Origin: Cytophagales bacterium
GTDB taxonomy: Bacteria > Bacteroidota > Bacteroidia > Cytophagales > JAAEPT01
NCBI GenBank assembly: GCA_011524675.1
Contig: WTJX01000648.1
Coordinates: 1-8,244, forward strand
Reading direction: 5' to 3'
Length of the DNA stretch: 8,244 nucleotides
Shown: piece after piece, positions 1 through 7,148 of the stretch
Numbering within the stretch: the first letter of the stretch is position 1
Layout: every line of letters begins with the position of its first letter
Notes under the pieces: generated by a model
The model's input: the letters and a program-made list of their open reading frames with translations, nothing else
Told to the model about the DNA's origin: nothing
The model's database searches: none
Program-made: the position numbers and the translations under genes

Positions 1-1753
1 AAATACCACTCATGACACCAAACATACTAGGATCATGAGCTTGGAGTTCTCTATAATTAAAAGGATATGAGTTACTGAGTCCCATAAAAGAAATAGTAGA
101 TGTAGCAAAGTAATGAGCTTCGCTTTTCTTCAATCCCCTTTCCATAACAACGTATTCGCCTTCCTCAGTTAAGTAGGTCAAATCGTTATACTTGCCATTT
201 TCGACTACTTCCTCTTCATATACTTCTCTTATGGTACTACCTTCTTCTCCTATCAAAAATTTATTGTAATAGGTATAGGCTAGTGTATGTAACAATGCAA
301 ATGGCATGTGTCTTTGATTGGTATATTTGTTAAAACTCTTAACGCTTGAATAATATAAGTTATTGTGCAGCTCTTCTTCAACATGTGTTATTTGGGATAT
401 AGAGGTTTTATTAGTATTCCAATCTAAAAATATTTTTATAGTTTGTAGGCGATGTAATGTTTCTCTATTCATTCTTGAACGAGCTATTCTTCTTAAATCT
501 TTTTTCAGCCTATCATAAGCTTTTAATGTAGCCACAAAGTCTTCTTCAAAGGCTTTGTTTTCTATCATGACAGAGAAGCCTTCTATATTCATTTTTTTGT
601 AACGCTCTTCTTTGGCAGCAACAGTTTTGTTGATTCCCTTTTTAGCTTTTTTCCTTTTTTCTTTAAAGAAAGACTTTTTAGGACCATCAAAATGAGTTCT
701 ACTTGTAACACCACTCTGTATATTTATATTAATGGCTTTCTCTATTGTACTAATAATAGCTTCCTTGGTTTCAAAATCTCTTTTTATAGAGAATGACATC
801 AACATAAGCGCAAATAGAGGTAGAATAAAAACATAACGTAGTACAGCAAAACCATTGCTTTTGCTTTTCATAATCATATTGATTCTTTTCTTCATACTAG
901 AACTATCAAAACCACTGGCTAAGTTCAATGTATTTTTGCCTAATACGCTTTGTAACATTAGCGTCAAATAATCCGATTTCTTGATGTTAGTAGATAATAC
1001 TGATTTGTCTGCTTGGAATTCGTGCAAAGCTTTGAGGTGATACCTAAAGATATAAACAAAAGGATTCATCCAATTAATCATGACAAATATCTCCGTTAAC
1101 AAAAGATCATAAGAATGCTTAAGTTTAATATGAGCTATCTCATGTTTGATAACTGGATCTTCTCTACGAAAGTCATAATCTTCTGGTAGAAACACCCATT
1201 TAAAACTTGAAAACACATGATCGATCTTTAATTTAACAACAGAAATGAAGTTAAAAGAATAAATTTTTTGTGCTGTGATACGTTTGTGTATAATTTTCAA
1301 AGCACCTCTAAGCAAACAGAATAAGGTAATCAATATACCTAACATATAAATATATTTAAGTATGCTTGATAAGCTAAAAAAACTTTTTGTTGATGCTTTG
1401 CGACTATCTTTTATCACCGTATCTATAACTTGGTTCTCAGCACCTTGAAGAGTGATAGCGGCAGTTGATGAAGAGTGATCTACAACTTTAGGTGTATCAA
1501 AAAGTTTTTCAACTTTTATGACATCTATTTTATGGAGAAGATTTTGCTTAAAGTCTGAATGAGCTTTCCCACTACCCAAAAAAGGTAAATTAATGTCTAA
1601 ACAAGGAATGAGTAAAGAACTAACTATTGTCCCTAATAAAACAAACCTGTTAAGACTATAAAAAGTTAAATTTCTAAAAAAAGAATAGTAAAGTATCGTA
1701 AATAAACTAAAAATGATATTTACTTTGATGATATAAATGATGAAATTAGTCAT
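1..1753 (-). CDS. BlaR1/MecR1-like M56 family membrane metallopeptidase, 3' end beyond window
   Basis: This frame is open for 584 codons from ATG at 1753-1751 to the left edge with no stop, so the C-terminus is missing. I translated it by hand. Hydrophobic segments lie near residues 4-24, 31-49, 127-146 and 305-322. The zinc-protease motif HEIAH is at 204-208, and HEFQAD at 244-249 supplies the probable third ligand E245, spaced as in M56 proteins. In BlaR1 the zinc domain is cytosolic between membrane helices 3 and 4 and cleaves a BlaI/MecI repressor after an outside signal; the same topology is inferred here. After helix 4 comes a Lys-rich stretch (about 359-385), then some 200 residues that I do not recognise and that show no obvious penicillin-binding domain. 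An in-frame TAA lies six codons before the ATG, so this start is the first possible ATG. No BlaI-type repressor gene lies upstream, where one is often found. Family assignment is firm; ligand and target are unknown. Confidence -1.
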   Translation of the reverse strand, partial: MTNFIIYIIKVNIIFSLFTILYYSFFRNLTFYSLNRFVLLGTIVSSLLIPCLDINLPFLGSGKAHSDFKQNLLHKIDVIKVEKLFDTPKVVDHSSSTAAITLQGAENQVIDTVIKDSRKASTKSFFSLSSILKYIYMLGILITLFCLLRGALKIIHKRITAQKIYSFNFISVVKLKIDHVFSSFKWVFLPEDYDFRREDPVIKHEIAHIKLKHSYDLLLTEIFVMINWMNPFVYIFRYHLKALHEFQADKSVLSTNIKKSDYLTLMLQSVLGKNTLNLASGFDSSSMKKRINMIMKSKSNGFAVLRYVFILPLFALMLMSFSIKRDFETKEAIISTIEKAININIQSGVTSRTHFDGPKKSFFKEKRKKAKKGINKTVAAKEERYKKMNIEGFSVMIENKAFEEDFVATLKAYDRLKKDLRRIARSRMNRETLHRLQTIKIFLDWNTNKTSISQITHVEEELHNNLYYSSVKSFNKYTNQRHMPFALLHTLAYTYYNKFLIGEEGSTIREVYEEEVVENGKYNDLTYLTEEGEYVVMERGLKKSEAHYFATSTISFMGLSNSYPFNYRELQAHDPSMFGVMSGI

Positions 1754-1853
1754 AATAAGCTTCAGGGATTACTCAATTATAAAACTATAGATAAAGGAAA
1801 TAATTAATAAGATGAAACTAATAAAAAACAGATATAACGCTTACTCTCCTTCC

Positions 1854-1880
1854 TTATTGCTTTATCAATTTAAGCAATAA
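1854..1880. promoter_or_regulatory. 9-bp inverted repeat (hairpin) in the M56 leader region
   Basis: The arms TTATTGCTT (1854-1862) and AAGCAATAA (1872-1880) are perfect reverse complements around a 9-base loop. On the minus strand the hairpin lies about 100 bases before the M56 start and is followed at once by a purine-rich GGAAGGAGAG. Neither side has the T-run expected of an intrinsic terminator. It could be an RNA structure in the M56 5' leader or a protein-binding dyad. The structure is seen directly; the function is a guess. Confidence -1.
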
Positions 1881-2115
1881 ATTTCACTATTAAAAGAAAA
1901 AATATGATTTTAAGGGAAAACCAGCTGAAAATAGACCCATAAAACAAAAAAAAGCAAGATTCGGCTTATTGAAAAGAGAACTTTAGCTAACTTTTGAGGT
2001 TGTTTTTGGCGGTTTTAATTAGAAAAAATTTTTCTAGACTCAAAAAGGTTTCAAAAAACTACTTTTTTTATCTTTTTTAACACTTTTTTAAATATGTATT
2101 TGTGGAGTCACCTTT

Positions 2116-2139
2116 TAGTAGGCTTTGCAAAGCCTACTA
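2116..2139 (+). terminator. Perfect 24-bp palindrome with T-rich tail, terminator-like or operator
   Basis: The half-site TAGTAGGCTTTG (2116-2127) is followed immediately by its exact reverse complement through 2139. As plus-strand RNA it would fold into a stem of about 10 bp with a small loop, and TTAGATTTTTTA follows, which is the pattern of an intrinsic terminator. The minus-strand side has no T-tail. No plus-strand gene lies upstream in the window, so there is nothing obvious for it to terminate. It ends about 80 bp before the glycosyltransferase start, so an operator or leader attenuator is also possible. Confidence -1.
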
Positions 2140-2219
2140 TTAGATTTTTTATAAGCTCATCAAAATAAAGACGTACTTTACCAAATGCTTATCTATATTG
2201 CATTTTTATTATAATATAT

Positions 2220-3437
2220 ATGAACCTCTATCTAGAAAGGTATGCCTACCCTCAACAGCAACTACATTCTATGCCTGCGGCTGGCACAGAGCTAATCATT
2301 GTTATACCTTGTTATAAAGAAAAAGCATTGATGAAAACTATTTCTTCATTGCGTAATTGCACATTACCTAGCCATCATACAGAAGTTATTATTGTGTTTA
2401 ACGGATCGGATAATGATAGTGAAGAAATCAACAAGATCAATAAGGACAGTATTGGGGAATTTGAACGTTGGGTAAGTACCCAAGAGTTTAAAAACATTAC
2501 CTTTCATAGTATCTGTTGTTTTGAACTACCCAGAAAACATGCAGGGGTAGGATTAGCTAGAAAGATAGGCATGGATGAGGCTGTAAGACGCTTTGAAATG
2601 CTAGGGAATAAAAACGGTGTCATACTTTGTACCGATGCTGATACACTTTTCCCCAAAAACTACCTAATTGAAATCTCAAACTATTTTTTCGCACAGCCCA
2701 AGATACAAGCATGTTCTATACACTATGAGCATCCAATTGACCAAGAAAATAGCGAAGAGATCATAGCTTATGAGTTGCACCTTAGGTACTATATAGAAGC
2801 ATTGAGACATGCAGGGCATCCACATGCCTACCATACCATCGGTTCTAGCATGGCGGTACGTTCTTTAGCATACCAGCAACATGGAGGTATGAATAAACGT
2901 AAAGCGGGAGAAGACTTTTATTTTTTACATAAGCTTATCCCCAATGGAAACTTTGGCGAAATCACACGTACACATACCATACCTTCTCCTCGCCTATCGG
3001 ATAGAGTTCCCTTTGGTACTGGAAAAGCTATGAACGATCAAATAAAACAAGAAACTGAGTTATTGACTTATCACCCCAAAATATTTGATGATCTGAAGCT
3101 TTTTTTACAACAAATACCTTCTCTCTACACACAAGATGCAAAACAACTTCCTGACAGCGTAGCTTTATTTCTAAATGAACAATACTTTACTGAAATAGTA
3201 AACAACATAAGGCGACACAGTTCTTCTGCCTCTATTTTCACCAACCGTTTTTATCGTTGGTTCAATGGATTTAAAGTATTAAAATACACACATCTTGCTA
3301 GAGATTGTTTTTACCCCAATATCACTATAAGCACGGCAGCAGCAATGCTTATTGAAGAAAAAGAACTCAATACAAAAGAATTGTTATTATACTACCGTGA
3401 AATACAAAAACGTCATTCTGCCCATTGGAGCACATAA
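2220..3437 (+). CDS. Family 2 (GT-A fold) glycosyltransferase
   Basis: This 405-residue protein probably transfers a sugar from a nucleotide-sugar donor to an unidentified acceptor. The Rossmann-like start LIIVIPCYKE (25-34), a second strand VIIVFNGSDND (56-66), the segment RKHAGVGLARKIG (105-117), the metal/nucleotide-binding DAD motif (139-141, within CTDADTLF) and GEDF (230-233, matching the ED catalytic-base region) occur in the usual GT2 order. No signal peptide or membrane helix is visible, so it should act in the cytosol, perhaps at the inner membrane face. The last 125 or so residues are not recognisable. The ATG sits in TATAATATATATG with no Shine-Dalgarno sequence, as is common in Bacteroidota. 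The gene stands alone, with about 600 bp of non-coding DNA after it, so there is no polysaccharide-cluster context to suggest its product. Confidence -1.
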   Translation: MNLYLERYAYPQQQLHSMPAAGTELIIVIPCYKEKALMKTISSLRNCTLPSHHTEVIIVFNGSDNDSEEINKINKDSIGEFERWVSTQEFKNITFHSICCFELPRKHAGVGLARKIGMDEAVRRFEMLGNKNGVILCTDADTLFPKNYLIEISNYFFAQPKIQACSIHYEHPIDQENSEEIIAYELHLRYYIEALRHAGHPHAYHTIGSSMAVRSLAYQQHGGMNKRKAGEDFYFLHKLIPNGNFGEITRTHTIPSPRLSDRVPFGTGKAMNDQIKQETELLTYHPKIFDDLKLFLQQIPSLYTQDAKQLPDSVALFLNEQYFTEIVNNIRRHSSSASIFTNRFYRWFNGFKVLKYTHLARDCFYPNITISTAAAMLIEEKELNTKELLLYYREIQKRHSAHWST

Positions 3438-3704
3438 TCAAAGCATGTTTATGAAAAGTTATTCTTTGAATAAAAAAGAAAATTGTTTTTAAGTTGAGAA
3501 ATAATACAAAAATAGTATAATTTGGTCGCTTGATTTTACTTAATGAAGTTAAAACTAAAGTTGGATTTTTATGGGTGTGAGAGGACTGAGCATTAAGAAA
3601 TATGCCTTAGCATATAGTAAAGAGCCAATTTGAGAGAAAAGACTAATGGAAACGCCCTAACTTCGTAAAGTAGAAATAACTACCTGAATACTATATGATT
3701 ATCA

Positions 3705-3744
3705 ACTTGAACACTTGAATACATAAACACTCGAACACATGAAG
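3705..3744. repeat. Octamer repeat block, copy 1 of 3
   Basis: Five 8-bp units follow one another: ACTTGAAC, ACTTGAAT, ACATAAAC, ACTCGAAC and ACATGAAG. Bases 3707-3740 (34 bp) are identical to those in the two later copies. The block is followed by CATGT at 3749-3753, which pairs with ACATG at 3737-3741 across 7 bases. Confidence -1.
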
Positions 3745-3751
3745 CGAGCAT

Positions 3752-3786
3752 GTCGAATGTCAAAGGTCTAATGTCTAATGTGGCAT
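3752..3786. repeat. Heptamer tandem repeat, GTCTAAT type
   Basis: Five 7-bp units are in register: GTCGAAT, GTCAAAG, two exact GTCTAAT, and a diverged GTGGCAT. The array lies between octamer copies 1 and 2. Confidence -1.
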
Positions 3787-3822
3787 TAATACTGATAGGC
3801 AAGCGCATGATTATATAATTAA

Positions 3823-3882
3823 AGCTCATAGCACAAAGCTTTTTCAATTTGAACACTTGAATACATAAACACTCGAACACAT
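3823..3882. repeat. 60-bp direct repeat, copy A (contains octamer copy 2)
   Basis: This segment recurs at 3966-4025, exactly 143 bp downstream, with one visible mismatch (A at 3846, G at 3989). It begins with AGCTCATAGCACAAAGC, which is itself heptamer-like, and ends with the octamer block. The octamer units extend to 3886 with ACATGAAA. As in copy 1, ACATG (3879-3883) and CATGT (3891-3895) form an inverted pair over 7 bases. Confidence -1.
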
Positions 3883-3893
3883 GAAACTACCAT

Positions 3894-3921
3894 GTTAAAA
3901 GATTAAAGATTAAGGATTAAA
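3894..3921. repeat. Heptamer tandem repeat, GATTAAA type
   Basis: Four 7-bp units are in register: GTTAAAA, GATTAAA, GATTAAG and GATTAAA. An isolated fifth GATTAAA occurs at 3944-3950, leading into the next heptamer family. Confidence -1.
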
Positions 3922-3950
3922 GAAGCTTAGCTCACAAGGCAACGATTAAA

Positions 3951-3985
3951 AAACTCAAAGCCCATAGCTCATAGCACAAAGCTTT
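3951..3985. repeat. Heptamer tandem repeat, TAGCTCA type
   Basis: Five 7-bp units are in register: AAACTCA, AAGCCCA, TAGCTCA, TAGCACA and AAGCTTT. A shorter stretch of the same family lies at 3821-3841. The array runs straight into octamer copy 3. Confidence -1.
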
Positions 3986-4025
3986 TTCGATTTGAACACT
4001 TGAATACATAAACACTCGAACACAT
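3966..4025. repeat. 60-bp direct repeat, copy B (contains octamer copy 3)
   Basis: This is the second copy of the 3823-3882 unit. After position 4025 the octamer pattern is disturbed (ACATTTTA, then AAC), then resumes as ACATGAAA at 4033-4040. That last unit holds the ATG (4035-4037) of the M16 peptidase gene, so the repeat array directly forms the gene's upstream region and start codon. Confidence -1.
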
Positions 4026-4034
4026 TTTAAACAC

Positions 4035-6953
4035 ATGAAATATTTCAGCATACTATTATTTTCATTTTGTACACTCATATCATGTACAAAAAAAACAGAT
4101 ATACAAACAGATAAAAATGGTTACAGCTATAAAACTGTAGCGGGAGACCCTCAAAAAGCAAGAATTTACACTTTAGAAAATGGTTTAAAAGTTTATTTAT
4201 CCGTCTATAAAGATGAACCAAGAGTACAAACCTATGTAGCTGTTGCTGCAGGTAGCAAAACCGATCCAAATGAAGCTACAGGCTTAGCACATTACCTAGA
4301 GCATATGATGTTTAAAGGTACACCAAAGTTGGGAACACAAGATTGGGAAAAAGAAAAAGCTGAGTTAGACAAAATAGAATCGCTGTACGAAAAGTATCGT
4401 CAAACTAAAGAAGAGACAGAAAGAAAAGCGATCTACCATCAGATTGATAGTGTTTCTTCTGTGGCAGCCAGTTATGCTATTGCAAACGAATATGATAAAG
4501 CTACAGCACTGGTCGGGGCACAAGGTACTAATGCTTATACTTTCTTTGAACAAACCGTTTATGTAAATAACATTCCTTCAAATCAACTTGAAAAATGGAT
4601 CACGCTTGAGTCAGAAAGGTTTAGCCAAATGACACCACGATTGTTTCATACTGAACTAGAAGCCGTGTATGAAGAAAAAAACAGAGCGTTAGATAATGAT
4701 GGTAGAAAAGTATGGGAGCTATTATTGTCTTCGATGTTCCAAAAACATACCTATGGCACACAAACTACCATTGGTACTATAGACCACCTCAAAAATCCTT
4801 CTATCACAGAGATAAAAAAATACTTTGCTACCTATTATGTACCCAACAATATGGCTATTTGTTTGAGTGGAGATTTAGACCCAGAGGCAACCATTCAAGC
4901 CATAGACAAAGCCTTTAAACACTATGAAAGAAAACCAATCCCAGCGTTTACCTATGAGAAAGAAGCTCCTATCACTTCCATCATAGAAAAAGAAGTTGTA
5001 GGACCTACTGATGAGTCTGTGTTGATAGGCTTTCGTTTCCCAGGGATCAAAACCAAAGAATCTCTGATGATGGAACTAGTATCTATGCTTTTGTCCAATA
5101 GTGAGGCGGGTTTGATAGATCTTAACCTAAATCAAAAACAAAAAGTACTGGGTGCTTACTCTTACCCTCTACGCCTAAGCGATTATTCCATACATATGCT
5201 GTCTGCTAACCCTAATAAAGGTCAAAGTCTAGCAGATGTTGAAGCATTGCTCATAAGTCAGTTAGACTCATTAAAAGAAGGTAACTTCCCAGATTGGTTG
5301 ATAGGAGCTGTAGTCAATGATTATAAAAAATCTCTTATGACAAGTCTAGAGAGTAATGACGACAGAGCCGATAACTTTGTTACAGCATTTATTCATAATA
5401 TCCCTTGGGAGGACTATATCAAAGAAATTGATTTACTAGAAAAAGTAACCAAGGCAGAAGTACAAGCCTTTGTAAAAGAACATTACAATCAAAACTATGT
5501 TAGGATCAATAAACTACAAGGAACAGACGAAAACACGTTAAAAGTAGAAAAACCAAACATTACGCCTGTACCTGTCAATAGAGAGGCTAAGTCTGATTTT
5601 TTTAGTGAATGGTCAACTATCGAAACACCAAGCATTTCACCTAAATTTTTGGACTTCAAAAAAGAATTATCAATTGATGCTATCAAAGGAAAAGAATTCA
5701 TTTACAAAAAAAATGAAGAAAATGAGCTTTTTGAGCTTATCATTGATTTTGACAAAGGTGATTATCATGACAAAAGACACGAGCTTGCCATAGATTACCT
5801 AAGCTATCTTGGTACTGAAAAGATGAATGCTACTGAGCTTAGTCAAGCTTTTTATAAGCTAGGCTGTAGTTTTAGTGTCTCTTCTGACGAGAAAGAAACT
5901 AGCGTTAGCTTAAGTGGTCTAGCAGAAAACATGGATGAAGGTCTGCGTCTGTTAATCGCATACATCAATGCTCCAAAAGAAGATGAAGTGGCTCTCCAAA
6001 ATCTTAAAGAGCAGACGTTAAAATCAAGAGAAAATCAAAGATTAGACAAAAGAGCGATATTGCAAAGGGCATTGGTTAGTTATGCCAAGTATGGAAAAGA
6101 GAACCCTTTTAAATATGGTTTGACCGCTACCGAGCTAGAAAAAGTAAATTCTAAAGAACTAATCACCTACCTAAATGAACTTTTTAGGCATACATATAGA
6201 GTCATCTATTATGGCCCAGAAGCTCTTGAAAAAGTAAAAGAAGTAGTTGTAAAGCACCATAGTTTTCATGAAGGCGTAGAAAAATCCGAACCTATTGTTA
6301 GCTTTTCGCCAAAGAATATAGATAAATCAATCATATACTATGTCCCTTACGACATGGTACAAGCAGAAGTAGTCATGCTTTCTTCTGTAGGGGCTTATGA
6401 TCCTTCTTATATTCCTCAGTCAAGCTTATATAACGAATATTTTGGAGGTAATATGGGGTCTGTAGTGTTTCAAGAATTAAGGGAGTCTAAGGCATTAGCC
6501 TACTCTGTAAGGTCTTACTTTTCAAATCCTTCTGACACTAACAAGCTGCATTACTCTATTTCTTATATAGGTACTCAGGCAGATAAGCTAAAAGAAGCTA
6601 TGAATGGAATGCTAGACTTGCTTTATAACATACCTCGTTCTTCAAACTTATTTTCTAACTCTAAAGAATCGTTGACTAAGTCTATTGAAAGTAGTAGGAT
6701 TACCAAAGGTGATGTCATAAGTGCATACCTACAAATGAAAGAATTTGATAGAGTCTACAGCATGAGAGAAAAGGTGTATAACTTTTCCAAAAATGCTAGT
6801 TTGGATGATGTTATTAATTTTCATAATCAATATATCAAAAATAAACCTAAAGCTTTCTTGCTTATTGGCGCAAAAGATAAAATAGATTTTAAAGAACTTA
6901 GTATTCATGGTAAAATTGTAGAACTGAGTCTTGATGATATTTTCATCAACTAG
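4035..6953 (+). CDS. M16 family zinc metallopeptidase, two-half lipoprotein
   Basis: This 972-residue protein is probably an envelope-anchored peptidase that degrades peptides. Residues 1-17 form a lipoprotein signal ending in LISC, with Cys17 as the lipidation site. The N-terminal half carries the inverted zinc motif HYLEH (86-90) and the third ligand in VYEEKNR (E214 most likely), with NAYT at 166-169, so it should be active. About 45 extra Lys/Glu-rich helical residues lie between HxxEH and NAYT compared with mitochondrial processing peptidase; I recall this as usual in bacterial lipoprotein M16 members. The C-terminal half, from about residue 554, keeps the fold but has LGTEKMN where HxxEH would be, and it has the typical RESKALAYS motif near 813-821. 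One active and one inactive half in one chain is normal for long M16 proteins. The start codon lies inside an octamer repeat unit and has no Shine-Dalgarno sequence. A strong terminator follows at 7008-7047, so the gene is probably monocistronic. The substrate is unknown. Confidence -1.
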   Translation: MKYFSILLFSFCTLISCTKKTDIQTDKNGYSYKTVAGDPQKARIYTLENGLKVYLSVYKDEPRVQTYVAVAAGSKTDPNEATGLAHYLEHMMFKGTPKLGTQDWEKEKAELDKIESLYEKYRQTKEETERKAIYHQIDSVSSVAASYAIANEYDKATALVGAQGTNAYTFFEQTVYVNNIPSNQLEKWITLESERFSQMTPRLFHTELEAVYEEKNRALDNDGRKVWELLLSSMFQKHTYGTQTTIGTIDHLKNPSITEIKKYFATYYVPNNMAICLSGDLDPEATIQAIDKAFKHYERKPIPAFTYEKEAPITSIIEKEVVGPTDESVLIGFRFPGIKTKESLMMELVSMLLSNSEAGLIDLNLNQKQKVLGAYSYPLRLSDYSIHMLSANPNKGQSLADVEALLISQLDSLKEGNFPDWLIGAVVNDYKKSLMTSLESNDDRADNFVTAFIHNIPWEDYIKEIDLLEKVTKAEVQAFVKEHYNQNYVRINKLQGTDENTLKVEKPNITPVPVNREAKSDFFSEWSTIETPSISPKFLDFKKELSIDAIKGKEFIYKKNEENELFELIIDFDKGDYHDKRHELAIDYLSYLGTEKMNATELSQAFYKLGCSFSVSSDEKETSVSLSGLAENMDEGLRLLIAYINAPKEDEVALQNLKEQTLKSRENQRLDKRAILQRALVSYAKYGKENPFKYGLTATELEKVNSKELITYLNELFRHTYRVIYYGPEALEKVKEVVVKHHSFHEGVEKSEPIVSFSPKNIDKSIIYYVPYDMVQAEVVMLSSVGAYDPSYIPQSSLYNEYFGGNMGSVVFQELRESKALAYSVRSYFSNPSDTNKLHYSISYIGTQADKLKEAMNGMLDLLYNIPRSSNLFSNSKESLTKSIESSRITKGDVISAYLQMKEFDRVYSMREKVYNFSKNASLDDVINFHNQYIKNKPKAFLLIGAKDKIDFKELSIHGKIVELSLDDIFIN

Positions 6954-7007
6954 AAATAAGCGTTTGCTAAAGCTTGTTTTAGTTCTGATAAGTTTTTAGC
7001 TTTTTAG

Positions 7008-7047
7008 TAGAAGTCTTTGCATAACTAAGATTTTGCAAAGACTTCTA
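7008..7047 (+). terminator. Intrinsic terminator after the M16 peptidase gene
   Basis: The arms TAGAAGTCTTTGCA (7008-7021) and TGCAAAGACTTCTA (7034-7047) pair perfectly over 14 bp around a 12-base loop. A T-rich stretch follows (GTTTTACTTTCTTTACT). The hairpin sits 55 bp after the M16 stop and about 100 bp before the next start. Its stem shares the core CTTTGCA with the palindrome at 2116-2139. Confidence -1.
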
Positions 7048-7148
7048 GTTTTACTTTCTTTACTCCCTATCTAAACATATCAAAACCTTACAACCAAGGC
7101 TACAAAAAGGGCACATTGATTTCACTCTGATATATTAATCAAAAGATA

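Larger units (their letters stand above)
1754..2219. other. AT-rich divergent intergenic region, no convincing gene
   Basis: This 466-bp spacer separates the 5' ends of the M56 gene (minus) and the glycosyltransferase gene (plus), so it should hold both promoters. It is dominated by A and T runs. I found no clear match to the Bacteroidota -33 TTG / -7 TAnnTTTG promoter. It contains a hairpin at 1854-1880, a short A/T dyad at 2021-2035 (AGAAAAA and TTTTTCT arms around one base) and the 24-bp palindrome at 2116-2139. The longest small reading frame noticed is 22 codons, from ATG at 1812, which is not enough to call a gene. Confidence -1.
3438..4034. other. Repeat-rich intergenic region, no gene seen
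   Basis: The left part (3438-3700) is unremarkable AT-rich DNA. It has one weak promoter-like match, TTG at 3494-3496 and TATAATTTG at 3516-3524, separated by 19 bases and close to but not identical with the Bacteroidota consensus. A strong terminator for the glycosyltransferase was not found; only a 6-bp TCAAAG/CTTTGA pairing at 3438-3469 is present. From about 3705 to 4034 nearly every base belongs to a 7- or 8-bp degenerate tandem repeat, listed separately. Reading frames in this part come from the repeats themselves and are not credible genes. Confidence -1.

Noticed and set aside
1812..1880. 22-codon plus-strand reading frame starting MKLIKNRYNAY
   Set aside because: It is too short to judge, has only a distant AAAGGA upstream and no recognised peptide family, and its 3' end is simply the 1854-1880 hairpin. 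It could matter if a plus-strand transcript ending at the 2116 palindrome exists.
3438..3469. Terminator after the glycosyltransferase gene
   Set aside because: Only a 6-bp TCAAAG/CTTTGA pairing with a long loop is present, followed by A-rich DNA, which is too weak to call.
3571..3633. 20-codon plus-strand frame starting MGVRGLSIKKYA
   Set aside because: Very short, with no ribosome site and no similarity to anything known.
3680..3880. 66-codon minus-strand reading frame
   Set aside because: It lies over the octamer and heptamer repeats, and its sequence reflects the repeats with no protein-like character.
3705..4025. CRISPR-like array of three 34-bp repeats
   Set aside because: Spacings between copies are equal (about 142-143 bp) but far too long for spacers, the intervening DNA is itself repetitive, the repeat is an internal octamer series, and no cas gene is present.
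4712..4918. 68-codon frame overlapping the M16 gene in another phase
   Set aside because: It is fully inside a conserved coding region and has no features of its own.
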